Assembly (NCBI RefSeq): GCF_000717335.1
Contig: NZ_JNYZ01000018.1
Coordinates: 1-64,000 of the forward strand
Direction of reading: 5' to 3'
Source: Amycolatopsis jejuensis
Lineage (GTDB): Bacteria; Actinomycetota; Actinomycetes; Mycobacteriales; Pseudonocardiaceae
DNA: 64,000 nucleotides
The notes below the pieces were generated by a model, which did not search any database, was not told the DNA's origin, and saw nothing but the letters and a program-made list of their open reading frames with translations. The translations under genes were made by a program, and so were the position numbers. Shown piece by piece: positions 41,814-50,569 of the stretch (the stretch's first letter is position 1; each line of letters opens with the position of its first letter).

Positions 41814-42920
41814 ATGACCGGGCGGCCGCACGTTCTGCTGTCCGCGGCGCAGTCGCTCGACGGCTACCTCGACGACGCGGGCAGCACCCGGCTGCTGTTG
41901 TCCAACGAGGAGGACTTCGCGGAGGTCGACCGGCTGCGCGCGGAGGCCGACGCGATTCTCGTCGGCGCGGGCACGGTGCGGGCCGACAACCCGCGGCTGC
42001 TCGTGCGTTCCGCGGAGTTGCGTCGCGAGCGGGTGGCGGCCGGGCGGCCCGAGCAGCCGATCAAGGTGACGGTCACAAGCAGCGGCAAGCTGGACCCGGC
42101 GTCGCGGTTTTTCACCACCGGCGACGCGCCGAAGCTCGTCTACGCACCCGCGGGCAGCGCCGACGGTCTCGGTGCCGTCGCGACTGTCGTGGACGTCGGC
42201 GCCCCGCCGCAGATCGAGCGGGTCCTCGACGACCTTGCGGAGCGCGGCGTCCGGCAGCTGCTGGTCGAAGGCGGCGGGACGGTGCACACGCAGTTCCTCG
42301 ACGCCGGACTCGTCGACGAACTTCGTCTCGCGATCGCCCCGATCATGGTCGGCGACCCACGGGCACCGCGATTTCTCGGCCCGGGCGCGTTTCCGCGGCC
42401 GCTGCAGCTCACGGAAGCGCGACGGCTCGGGGAAATCGCGGTGCTGCGGTACCGCGCTGCGGCCGAACCGTCGTCGCTCGACCTGGCGCGATTGCGGCAG
42501 GCGATCAAACTCGCCGACGAGTGCCCGCCCAGCTCGACGTTCCGCGTCGGTGCGGTCGTCGGCCTGCCGGACGGGACGGTCCTCGCCACCGGCCATTCCG
42601 GCGAAGGCGATGCGCACAACCACGCCGAAGAAGCCGCGCTGGCGAAGCTCGACCCGCGCGATCCACGGCTGGCCGACGCGACGATGTACAGCTCGCTCGA
42701 GCCGTGCAGCGATCGGGCGTCGCACCCGAAGAGTTGTACGCAGTTGATTCTCGAAACGGCCATCCCACGCGTCGTGATCGCGTGGCGTGAGCCGTCGCTT
42801 TTCGTTGAGGCGGAAGGGGTTGAGCGGCTCGTCGCGGCCGGGCGCCGGGTGATCGAGGTGCCCGCGCTGGCATCCGAAGTGCGGCGCGCGAACACGCATC
42901 TGCCCGGGGTGCGGCCCTAG
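41814..42920 (+). CDS. RibD-like protein with reversed domain order (reductase-deaminase)
   Basis: A 368-residue protein. Residues 1-215 are a RibD C-terminal-type (DHFR-like) reductase: AAQSLDGYLDD near 11-21, ILVGAGTVRADNPRL near 48-62, and LLVEGGGTVHTQFLDAGLVDEL near 149-170. Residues 222-345 are a cytidine-deaminase-type domain with the zinc site H270-A-E272 and C298...C308 (nine residues between the Cys). Canonical bacterial RibD has deaminase first, reductase second; here the order is swapped. It is probably co-transcribed with the ProA-like gene. Activity may be riboflavin-like pyrimidine processing or something derived from it; no other rib gene is nearby. Confidence 0.83.
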   Translation: MTGRPHVLLSAAQSLDGYLDDAGSTRLLLSNEEDFAEVDRLRAEADAILVGAGTVRADNPRLLVRSAELRRERVAAGRPEQPIKVTVTSSGKLDPASRFFTTGDAPKLVYAPAGSADGLGAVATVVDVGAPPQIERVLDDLAERGVRQLLVEGGGTVHTQFLDAGLVDELRLAIAPIMVGDPRAPRFLGPGAFPRPLQLTEARRLGEIAVLRYRAAAEPSSLDLARLRQAIKLADECPPSSTFRVGAVVGLPDGTVLATGHSGEGDAHNHAEEAALAKLDPRDPRLADATMYSSLEPCSDRASHPKSCTQLILETAIPRVVIAWREPSLFVEAEGVERLVAAGRRVIEVPALASEVRRANTHLPGVRP

Positions 42921-42956
42921 GGCCGTGTCTCCGAAATTCGCCGGGATGATCGGCAA

Positions 42957-43262
42957 GTGATTCGTTCTGGTGCGATCTCGGACAGGTGGTGGGAGGTCGC
43001 ACGGCTGAGGCGCTCCCGGAAGGGCTTGCGTGGCAGGCCGCTGGCCGATCCGCCTGATCTGGCGGTTCCGAGCGGGGACGCCGTGGCGGGACGGGCCCGA
43101 AATGTTCGGGCCATGGCGATATAGTCGGGAAACGTCACCAACGGTTCTGCATCGGCGGCGCCTGTCAGGGGATGTTCGACGTCGTGCAGTCCAGCTGCGG
43201 CTCGGATCGCGCCGTGGTGGCCGACGATCGGTTGCCACGAAGAAGATCACGCGTCTCCGCAC
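42957..43262 (+). pseudogene. Decayed IS5-family transposase remnant
   Basis: N-terminal transposase sequence survives in three frames. Frame 1 from GTG 42957: VIRSGAISDRWWEVARL ... GLRGRPLADP. A second frame near 43055: LIWRFRAGTPWRDGPEMFGPW. A third frame near 43120: KRHQRFCIGGACQGMFDVVQ. These match successive segments of the IS5-family consensus (SDxxW, GRPxxDxR, WRFRTGxPWRDLPExFGPW, FxxDGT). The rest of the element, including the DDE core, is gone. Terminal inverted repeats were not found. Confidence 0.75.
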
Positions 43263-43313
43263 ACTGAACCTTGTCGCATCGGGAACCCCGTTGCGTGTTC
43301 AGCTCTGCGGGGC

Positions 43314-44288
43314 TCACCAAGACCGGCGGGATCTTCGCACTTCACCGATCGACATGTTCCGCCGCCGTCGGAACAGCCCGCGCAGTGTTCCCACATTGCG
43401 GTAGCCGACCCTGGCGGCGACCGCCTCACCCGTGAGATCGGTGGTTCGCAGCAGGTGAGTGGCTCTTTCCAGCCGGATCTCGTTGACGAAGTCTCTCGGC
43501 GACATGCCGAGCTCCGCAGCGACCGTACGTTGCAGACCGCGTTCGGTGGCCCCGAGCTCTCGTGCGGCAACAGAAATCCTGATGCTTTCGCCGAGATGGC
43601 AACGCACCCAGCGCTCGAATGCCGCGACGAGCGGGTGGTCGCGGGCGAGCACCTCAGGGACGATGAAGTCGAGCCGCGCCTGCCGGTTGCCTACCATCAT
43701 GAACCGGCTGACGAGTTCCGACAGCGCCGGACTTCTGTCGTGTACCAGGGAAAGCGCGAGATCGAGGTGTCCCAGCGCGGCGCCTGCGGTCATCACGCGG
43801 CCCGCGCGGCACAGCGTCCTGCTTTCGTCCAGCTTGACCTTCGCGTAGCGGCGGCGGAACGCCGGACCGAGCCACCAGCTGGTGGTTGCGGGCGCACCGT
43901 CCAGCACGCCGGCTTCGGCAAGGAAGAAGGTGCCGGTGCAAGCGGCTGCCACGCCGGCCCCTGCCGCACGTGCGTCGGTGATCAGCTCCAGAATCCTCCG
44001 GCTGGAGGGGGCGGACACCAGCTCGATCAGCGCGTCCGCCTCCGGCACGTTCACGGCAGGCACGATCAGCTGTCCGACTTCGCCGGTCAAACTGGTAAGC
44101 GGTGCAGTCCGGATTTCGTAGCCATTGCCCGTCTGCACTGTGGTACTCGTGGACACCACCCGGATGCGCCACGGCGGAGGCGGGGACTCCAGCTGATCGC
44201 GCAGGGAGTTCGCAGTACGCAGGGCTTCCAGCACCGCGGAAAATCCGAAGTCGGCGACACCGTCGACAACGAGGACCGCGACATCCAT
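43314..44288 (-). CDS. GlxA-family regulator (DJ-1/PfpI domain plus AraC helix-turn-helix)
   Basis: A 324-residue regulator. The N-terminal DJ-1/PfpI-like domain (residues 1-185) includes VAAACTGTFFLAEAGVLDG near 108-126 with the nucleophile-elbow Cys. The C-terminal AraC domain spans about 215-315: SIRISVAARELGATERGLQR (first helix-turn-helix) and LTGEAVAARVGYRNVGTLRGLF (second). GlxA-type proteins sense amine or aldehyde metabolites in several actinobacteria. It diverges from the VOC protein, its likely target. Start ATG at 44288 overlaps one of two TGTCG direct repeats. Confidence 0.87.
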   Translation of the reverse strand: MDVAVLVVDGVADFGFSAVLEALRTANSLRDQLESPPPPWRIRVVSTSTTVQTGNGYEIRTAPLTSLTGEVGQLIVPAVNVPEADALIELVSAPSSRRILELITDARAAGAGVAAACTGTFFLAEAGVLDGAPATTSWWLGPAFRRRYAKVKLDESRTLCRAGRVMTAGAALGHLDLALSLVHDRSPALSELVSRFMMVGNRQARLDFIVPEVLARDHPLVAAFERWVRCHLGESIRISVAARELGATERGLQRTVAAELGMSPRDFVNEIRLERATHLLRTTDLTGEAVAARVGYRNVGTLRGLFRRRRNMSIGEVRRSRRSW

Positions 44289-44330
44289 GTCGCATACAGT
44301 ACTGAACGTGTCGTATCCGACACTGTCCAG
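44288..44330. promoter_or_regulatory. Candidate GlxA/AraC operator
   Basis: Direct repeats TGTCGCATAC (44288-44297) and TGTCGTATCC (44309-44318) are 21 bp apart, two helical turns, a spacing typical of AraC-family binding sites. The second repeat is part of an inverted repeat GTGTCG-TATC-CGACAC (44308-44323). The site sits between the divergent GlxA and VOC genes. Confidence 0.5.
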
Positions 44331-44395
44331 GTGTTGATCTTGGTCGTTACGCTCGGTGGAGACAGTTCCGCCCCTACTTCTTCCCGGAGCACCCC

Positions 44396-44827
44396 TTGAC
44401 CCTGATCACGACGACTGGTTTGCACCACCTCCGGCTCACGGTGACCGAGCTGGACAGGTCCTGCGAGTTCTATACGAACGTGCTCGGTTTCGAGATCGCC
44501 GCCAGATCGACCGGAAGCGCGGACGACCCGGAAGTACGGGCCGATCCGTGGCGGTTCTACGGTGGCGTTGTCCTCCAGGCCAACGGAATGCTGCTCGGCC
44601 TGCGCCCGGTCGCGGAAAAGTCGGAAAGGTTCGTGTCGGAGCGGGTCGGACTGGACCATCTGAGCTTCACGGTGGATTCGGTGAACGAGCTCGAGCTGGC
44701 CGTTCACCGGCTGGACGAGGCGGGCGTCGAGCACGGCGACATCATCGAGTGGGCCGACTTGGGGATTGCGATCCTGTCGTTCGACGATCCGGACGGCATC
44801 CACCTCGAGCTCACCGCCCCGCTGTAA
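44396..44827 (+). CDS. VOC (glyoxalase/dioxygenase superfamily) protein
   Basis: A 143-residue vicinal-oxygen-chelate protein from TTG, with CCCGGAGC upstream. TTGLHHLRLTVTELDRSCEFY at residues 6-26 contains the first metal His. VGLDHLSFTVDSVNELELAV near 83-102 the second His, and FDDPDGIHLELTAP the final Glu. Family members are glyoxalases, dioxygenases or fosfomycin/bleomycin resistance proteins. Divergent from GlxA, so probably inducible. The exact reaction is unknown. Confidence 0.83.
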   Translation: MTLITTTGLHHLRLTVTELDRSCEFYTNVLGFEIAARSTGSADDPEVRADPWRFYGGVVLQANGMLLGLRPVAEKSERFVSERVGLDHLSFTVDSVNELELAVHRLDEAGVEHGDIIEWADLGIAILSFDDPDGIHLELTAPL

Positions 44828-44958
44828 CCGGACGCCCGGGCCGGATTCGGTCGCAGTTCGTTCCGCTCTGAGCGGCGACTGCATCCTCTGGCCGTCGAGC
44901 CGGGGGTCTTACGCGGACGTGCGTCGGACTCGGTTTTCGTTGCTGCCGCCCCTGGTCG

Positions 44959-45000
44959 GAAAACGGGCGTTGCAGCGCGGTTTCGCGCTGCAACGCCCGT
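44959..45000 (-). terminator. Rho-independent terminator for the chitinase gene
   Basis: A perfect 17-bp stem (44963-44979 with 44984-45000) closes a GTTT/AAAC four-base loop. Read on the minus strand it is followed by TTTT (44962-44959). It lies 28 bp after the chitinase stop codon, so it should end that transcript; on the plus strand no T tail follows. Confidence 0.8.
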
Positions 45001-45028
45001 CCCGAAAAGTGCGGTCGAGGCTATTCGA

Positions 45029-46243
45029 TCAGCAGGCGCCGTTGTCCGCCCACACGCCCCATTCACCCGTTGTTCCGGGTTCCTCGCCTTGGGTCCACCA
45101 TTTGGCGGTCCATTTGTGTCCGTTGTGCGAAACTGCGTTGCCGCCGGTGTAGACCTGTGATTTCTGCCATTCCGGTGTGGAGCAGTTTCCCGGAGGATTG
45201 GTGGTGGGGGTGGTCGGTGCGGTGCTCTGTGGTGGGGTGGCTCCGGCGAAACGGGTGGTGAATTTCGTGAACTCCCAGTCGTTTTGCTGGACGTTCGAGC
45301 ACACGGCGTTGTCGGTCGTAGTCGTGCACTGGCGGTCGCGGTTGACTGCCCAGAAGGTGAACCGGCCGAGATGGTGGCTGGTTGCGTAGTCGTAGACGGT
45401 CTGGAAATCGGAAATGTTGAAGTACTCCGAGACGTCGGACTTTCCGTTCATTCCCGAGAAACCTTCGTGGGAATACGCGGTGGCACTGTCCCAGCCGAGG
45501 TGACTTTGGAGCAGGCCGTGGAACGCTTCCAGTGCCGACACCTGCGAGGAACCGCCGTTGAAGCCGCCGTCGAACGGCATGATGGAGAAGTTGTTGGGCG
45601 TGAAGCCGATCGACTTCGCCTGGTCCAGCAATTGGGTGCCGAACCAGCCGGTTCCGGCCGCGGTACCCGGCATGGTCACCGAAATGAAGAGACCCGGGTT
45701 GTCGGCCTGCAGTTTCTTCGCGGCGCCGAGTTCGTTCGCGATGGCGGCGGAGTTTTCGTACTCGGGTTCTTCGAGGTCGAAGTCGATTGCCTTGAGATTG
45801 TACTTGGAAATGACCTGCTGATACGCGGCGGCGGTGGCATCGACATTTCCGCAGGTCTGACCCAGTTTCGTCCCGCCGTATCCGCCGACGGAAACCGAAA
45901 CGTCACCACCGTTTCCGCGAATGCGATTGATGGCATTGCCGACGGTGGTGTCCGAGGAAACCGGTGACGTACCGTCCCAGGTGGGGCTGCATCCGCCGCC
46001 GTTGGGGGCGAGAATGAAGGCGAGCTGGAAAGCTTTCTGCCCGGTCGCATTCATCACGGTCACCGGATCGGGCGGGTTGTTGCTTTGCGGCATGAGGTAC
46101 GGAGCGGCGGCGTACCAATTGTTTTCGAGGGCCGCGGTGGCCGACGTCTCGGGCTGTGCGTGCGCGGTCGCGGCCACAACGCCGGCCGTCCCGAGCACGG
46201 TGGCCGCGGCGACGAGAGTGGCGGCCAGTCTGCTTCGCTGCAT
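45029..46243 (-). CDS. Secreted GH18 chitinase with C-terminal chitin-binding module
   Basis: A 404-residue secreted glycosidase. ATG at 46243 (GGAGGACAG upstream) gives a signal peptide with a charged start (MQRSR), hydrophobic core and AHA|Q cleavage near residue 29. The GH18 barrel spans about 40-330: DVSVSVGGYGG near 114-124 and DFDLE at 154-158, keeping the two inner Asp and acid Glu of DxxDxDxE but with Lys for the first Asp. A Thr/Pro linker (TAPTTPTTNPPG) leads to a CBM5/12 chitin-binding domain ending GEWGVWADNGAC. It degrades chitin outside the cell. A DasR-like operator lies in its promoter and a terminator follows. Confidence 0.92.
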   Translation of the reverse strand: MQRSRLAATLVAAATVLGTAGVVAATAHAQPETSATAALENNWYAAAPYLMPQSNNPPDPVTVMNATGQKAFQLAFILAPNGGGCSPTWDGTSPVSSDTTVGNAINRIRGNGGDVSVSVGGYGGTKLGQTCGNVDATAAAYQQVISKYNLKAIDFDLEEPEYENSAAIANELGAAKKLQADNPGLFISVTMPGTAAGTGWFGTQLLDQAKSIGFTPNNFSIMPFDGGFNGGSSQVSALEAFHGLLQSHLGWDSATAYSHEGFSGMNGKSDVSEYFNISDFQTVYDYATSHHLGRFTFWAVNRDRQCTTTTDNAVCSNVQQNDWEFTKFTTRFAGATPPQSTAPTTPTTNPPGNCSTPEWQKSQVYTGGNAVSHNGHKWTAKWWTQGEEPGTTGEWGVWADNGAC

Positions 46244-46280
46244 CTGTCCTCCGGCTGTCGAGCGGGGAGCGAGTGCGGTA

Positions 46281-46309
46281 AGCATTGGACTAGACCATTA
46301 CGAAGTCAA
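46281..46309 (-). promoter_or_regulatory. Chitinase promoter with DasR-type (dre) operator
   Basis: On the minus strand TTGACT (46309-46304), a 17-bp spacer and AATGCT (46286-46281) form a promoter 37 bp from the start codon. The spacer and -10 carry AATGGTCTAGTCCAAT (46299-46284), which matches 13 of 16 positions of the Streptomyces DasR consensus as I recall it. DasR represses chitin and GlcNAc genes until glucosamine-6-phosphate accumulates. Confidence 0.72.
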
Positions 46310-46932
46310 GGTGCGACAACACCTTGTCGCCCAGCGGCGGGTGGTTCGGGAGGTTTGCCGGAATCTTGTCCACCGCGTTCCCCCTTGCGGCGCAACGACT
46401 CCGCGCAAGGGGACGCAGACCACTGCGGCGAGTGGTCCACTTTCGGCGTGGTGGAGGGCAGGGGGGAGAGCTCGGTGGGGTGGGCAGCCGGATCGGAAAG
46501 AGGACGGGAATGGGGAAAGGGGTGGGGATAGGCGGAAGACGAGGTGGGAGGGGAGTGGGGGCGGGAAGGCGCGGGAGGGAAGAGCCGGGCAAGGCGGGCA
46601 GGGACAGAGGCAAGCGAGGTGCGGCAGAGCGGGAAGGGGCAAGGCAGGGCAGCGCCGCGCGGGCAAGGAGGGCGAAGGCAAGGCAGGCACGGCAGAGCGG
46701 GAAGGGGCAAAGCGGGCCAGCGCCGCGTGGCCACCGAGGGCAGGGCAAGGCAGGCACAGCAAAAGCGGGAAGGTGCAGAGCGGGAAGGGGCGGGAGGGCA
46801 GAGCCGGGATAGCAGGCAGCGCCGGGCGGGCAGGGGCAGGGGAGGCACGGCAAAGCGGGCAGGGACAGGGCGGGAAGGGCAGGGACAGGGCGGGAAGGGG
46901 CAGAAGCCGAGAAAGTCCCGGATCAGGAGCGG
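46310..46932. repeat. Purine-rich low-complexity region between cobN and the chitinase gene
   Basis: About 450 bp (46470-46930) of the plus strand is dominated by G and A, with imperfect recurrences of GCGGGAAGGGGCA, GGCAGAGC and AAGGCAGGC at irregular spacing. Frames are open on both strands because T is rare, but the translations are Arg/Gly or Pro/Leu repeats. It lies just past the cobN stop. The part nearer the chitinase gene (46310-46470) shows nothing I recognise. Confidence 0.75.
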
Positions 46933-49900
46933 TCAGTCGTTCTCCAGATCGCCTTCCAGGCTCAGGTACACCTCTCGCAGCTGGGCCAGCAGTGATGGAT
47001 CCGGGTCGCCCCACAGGTTTCTCTCGGCGGCTTCCGTCAGGCGTTCGATGATTCCCCGCAGGGCCCACGGGTTGGCATTCCGGAGGAACTCCTGGTTTTC
47101 CGCATCCAAGACATACGATTCCGACAACTTCTCGTACATCCAGTCTCCCACCACCCCTGCGGTGGCGTCGAAGCCGAACAGGTAATCCACCGTTGCGGCC
47201 AGTTCGAAGGCGCCCTTGTACCCGTGCCGCCGCATCGCCGACAGCCAGCGTGGGTTCACTACCCGCGCGCGGAAGACCCGGGCCGTTTCCTCACCCAAAG
47301 TGCGGGTGCGGACGGCGTCGGGCGTGGTCGAGTCGCCGACGTACGATGCCGGGGCCGCGCCCGTCAAAGCGCGGACGGTGGCGATCATTCCGCCGTGATA
47401 TTGGAAATAGTCGTCCGAATCCGCGATGTCGTGTTCTCGGGTGTCCGTGTTCTTCGCGGCCACCACGATGCGCTTGTACGACGTTTCCATGTCCTCGCGG
47501 GCTGGGCGGCCGTCGAGGTCCCGGCCGTAGGCGAAGCCGCCCCAGACGGCGTATACCTCGGCCAGGTCCTTGTCGTCGCGCCAGTTTCCGGAGTCCATCA
47601 GGGGGAGCAGGCCCGCGCCGTATGCGCCGGGTTTCGAGCCGAAGATGCGGGTCGTGGCGCGGCGGGCGTCGCCGTGGGAGGACAGGTCCGACAGGTAGTG
47701 CGCGCGGACGAAGTTCGACGACTCCGGTTCGTCCAGGCCGGCGACCAGGCGGACGGCGTCGTCGAGCAAGGTGATGACGTGCGGGAAAGCGTCGCGGAAG
47801 AAGCCGCTGATCCGTACTGTCACGTCGATTCGCGGGCGGCCCAGTTCGGACAAGGCGATCGGCTCGATACCGGTCACGCGCCGGGAAGCTTCGTCCCAGA
47901 TTGGCTGGACGCCCAGCAAAGCCAGGACTTCCGCGGCGTCGTCGCCGGACGTACGCATCGCCGACGTGCCCCACACCGACAGGCCGACCGACTGCGGCCA
48001 GTCGCCGGTGTCCTCGCGGTAGCGCTGCAGCAGGGAATCCGCCAGTGCCTGGCCGGTTTCCCAGGCCAGACGGCTGGGGATGGCCTTGGGGTCGACAGTG
48101 TAGAAGTTGCGGCCGGTCGGCAGGACGTTCACCAAACCGCGCAACGGGGAACCGCTCGGACCGGCCGGGATGTAACCGCCGTCCAGGGCATGCAGTACAG
48201 CGTCCAGTTCGCTGGACGTACCGGCGAGGCGGGGGATGATTTCGGTGGCGGCGAAGGTGAGGACCTGGGCGACCGCAGAATCCGGACCATCCAGAACCGA
48301 GGCGACGACCGAGGGAACCGCGGTGGGGTCCCAGGCGTGGGATTCCATGGCGGAGACCAACGAGTGCGCAGTCGTCTCGATGGCGTCCACTTCGGACAAT
48401 GATGCAGCAGAGTTTTCCTTCAACCCCAAGGCGGAACGCAAACCGGGGACGGCGCCTTGCTTACCGCCCCACATCTGCTGCGCGCGGAGCATTGCGAGGA
48501 CGAGATTGACCCGCGCGGCGCCGACCGGCGCGGCACCCAGGATGTGCAGCCCGTCGCGGATCTGCGCGTCCTTCACCTCGCAGAGCCAGCCGTCGATGTG
48601 CAGCAGGAAGTCGTCGAACTCGGCGTCGTGCGGGCGTTCGCCGACGCCGAGGTCATGGTCCAGTTTCGCGGCCTGGATGAGCGTCCAGATCTGGGCGCGG
48701 ATGGCGGGCAGCTTGGCCGGGTCCATGGCGGCGATGTTGGCGTGCTCGTCGAGCAGCTGCTCGAGCCGGGCGAGGTCGCCGTACGATTCGGCGCGCGCCA
48801 TCGGCGGGACGAGATGGTCGACGATCGTCGCGTGGGCGCGGCGTTTCGCTTGCGCGCCTTCGCCGGGGTCGTTGATCAGGAACGGGTACACCAGCGGCAG
48901 ATTGCCCAGCACGGCGTCGGGAGCGCACGCCGCGGAGAGGCCGGCGGTCTTGCCCGGCAGCCATTCCAGCGAACCGTGTTTGCCCAGGTGGACGACGGCG
49001 TGGGCGCCGAATTCCTCTTCCAGCCAGCGGTACGCGGCGAGGTAGTGGTGGCTCGGCGGGAGGTCCGGATTGTGGTAGATCGCGACCGGGTTTTCGCCGA
49101 ATCCGCGTGGTGGCTGGATCATCATCACGACGTTGCCCGACTGCAGCGACGCCAGCACGATGTCGCCCTCGGGGTTTGCCGACGTGTCGACATACAGCGA
49201 ACCCGGCGCCGGGCCCCAGTGTTCTTCCATCGCTTCCCGCAGCGAATCAGGAAGCGCGGCAAACCACTGGCGGTAGCGCGCGGCGGGTACGCGGATCGGG
49301 TTACCGGCCAGCTGGTCCTCGGTGAGCCACTCCGGATCCTGGCCGCCCGCGGCGATCAGGGCGTGGATGAGCGCGTCGCCGTCGGGCTGGTCGGTTCCGG
49401 TCGGATCGACGCCGGGGAAGGCGTCCGGACCCAGGTCGTACCCGCGGGACCGCATCAGCCGCAGCAACTCCACCGCGGACGCCGGCGTGTCCAGGCCGAC
49501 CGCGTTGCCGACGCGCGAATGTTTGGTCGGGTAGGCCGAAAGCATCAACGCGATCCGCCGGGAACCCACCGGAGTGTGCCGCAGCCGCGCGTGTGCGAGC
49601 GCGATCCGGGCGACCCGCGAAGCCCGCTCGGCGTCCGCGACATAGCGGGGGAGACCGTCCTCGTCGAACTCCTTGAAGGAGAACGGAACCGTGATGATCC
49701 GGCCGTCGAACTCCGGTACCGCCATCTGGTTACCTGCGTCGAGCGGGGACAGCCCCTCGTCGCTCGATGACCACGTCGACCGGTCGCTGGTGAGGCACAA
49801 CGCCTGCAGCACCGGGACGTCCAGCGCGGCCATCTCCGCGACGTCCCACGATTCGTCGTCACCACCCGCTCCGGCGTCCGACGGTCGCGTGCCACCCGCA

Positions 49901-50559
49901 GCCAGCACGGTGACCAGCAGCGCGTCGACCTTCGCCAGCTCGGCCATCATCGACGGCTCACGCGTACGCAACGACGCCGTGTGGATCGGCAGCGCGCGCC
50001 CGCCCGCGGACTCGACCGCGTCGGCCAGCGCGTGCACGAACGCGGTGTTCCCGGACAGGTGATGCGCGCGGTAGTACAGGATTCCGACGACCGGGCCATC
50101 CACGGAAGAACCGGAAGGAGCAGGCCGCGAAAGGACCCCCCACGCCGGAAGCGACACGGGCGGTTCGAAGCCCTCGCCGGTGAGCAGCAGCGTGTCGGAC
50201 AGGAATCGGTGCAGCTGGGTGAGGTTGTCCGGACCGCCTTGCGCGAGGTACGCGTGCGCCTGCGCGGCGATCCCGGCCGGAGTGGTGGACAGCTTCATCA
50301 GCTCCGCGTCCGGCGTCTGCTCGCCGCCGAGCACGACCACGTGTGCCCCGGATGCCCGCAGCGTGTCCAGGCCGTCCTGCCAGGTGCGCGGCGTGCCCAG
50401 GATCCGGACGACCACGATCGACACGCCGTCCAGCAGCCCCGGCAGGTCGCCGGCCTGGAGCCGGGCGGGGTTGCCGAGCCGGTAGTCCGCGGTGGCCGCT
50501 CGCGCGCTGAGCAGGTCGGTGTCCGAAGTGGACAGCAGCAGGATCACGGCGTTCCTCAC
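46933..50559 (-). CDS. cobN: Cobaltochelatase subunit CobN
   Basis: A 1208-residue protein, normal for the large subunit of the aerobic ATP-dependent cobaltochelatase. It binds hydrogenobyrinate a,c-diamide and inserts Co(II) together with ChlI/ChlD-type (CobS/CobT-like) subunits. Clear signatures: VHLGKHGSLEWLPGK near residues 530-545, YPFLINDPGEGAQAKRRAHA near 575-595, and GGYIPAGPSGSP near 790. The start could be the GTG at 50559 or the GTG four codons on, which has GAGG nearby and gives the usual ILLLSTSDTDLL N-terminus. A cobalamin riboswitch lies in the leader. Confidence 0.95.
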   Translation of the reverse strand: MRNAVILLLSTSDTDLLSARAATADYRLGNPARLQAGDLPGLLDGVSIVVVRILGTPRTWQDGLDTLRASGAHVVVLGGEQTPDAELMKLSTTPAGIAAQAHAYLAQGGPDNLTQLHRFLSDTLLLTGEGFEPPVSLPAWGVLSRPAPSGSSVDGPVVGILYYRAHHLSGNTAFVHALADAVESAGGRALPIHTASLRTREPSMMAELAKVDALLVTVLAAGGTRPSDAGAGGDDESWDVAEMAALDVPVLQALCLTSDRSTWSSSDEGLSPLDAGNQMAVPEFDGRIITVPFSFKEFDEDGLPRYVADAERASRVARIALAHARLRHTPVGSRRIALMLSAYPTKHSRVGNAVGLDTPASAVELLRLMRSRGYDLGPDAFPGVDPTGTDQPDGDALIHALIAAGGQDPEWLTEDQLAGNPIRVPAARYRQWFAALPDSLREAMEEHWGPAPGSLYVDTSANPEGDIVLASLQSGNVVMMIQPPRGFGENPVAIYHNPDLPPSHHYLAAYRWLEEEFGAHAVVHLGKHGSLEWLPGKTAGLSAACAPDAVLGNLPLVYPFLINDPGEGAQAKRRAHATIVDHLVPPMARAESYGDLARLEQLLDEHANIAAMDPAKLPAIRAQIWTLIQAAKLDHDLGVGERPHDAEFDDFLLHIDGWLCEVKDAQIRDGLHILGAAPVGAARVNLVLAMLRAQQMWGGKQGAVPGLRSALGLKENSAASLSEVDAIETTAHSLVSAMESHAWDPTAVPSVVASVLDGPDSAVAQVLTFAATEIIPRLAGTSSELDAVLHALDGGYIPAGPSGSPLRGLVNVLPTGRNFYTVDPKAIPSRLAWETGQALADSLLQRYREDTGDWPQSVGLSVWGTSAMRTSGDDAAEVLALLGVQPIWDEASRRVTGIEPIALSELGRPRIDVTVRISGFFRDAFPHVITLLDDAVRLVAGLDEPESSNFVRAHYLSDLSSHGDARRATTRIFGSKPGAYGAGLLPLMDSGNWRDDKDLAEVYAVWGGFAYGRDLDGRPAREDMETSYKRIVVAAKNTDTREHDIADSDDYFQYHGGMIATVRALTGAAPASYVGDSTTPDAVRTRTLGEETARVFRARVVNPRWLSAMRRHGYKGAFELAATVDYLFGFDATAGVVGDWMYEKLSESYVLDAENQEFLRNANPWALRGIIERLTEAAERNLWGDPDPSLLAQLREVYLSLEGDLEND

Positions 50560-50569
50560 TCGGGGTGTC

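Noticed and set aside
46298..47068. Pro/Leu-rich frames opposite the purine tract
   Set aside because: They arise from the missing T on one strand, have no start signals and run into the cobN 3' end in the wrong frame.
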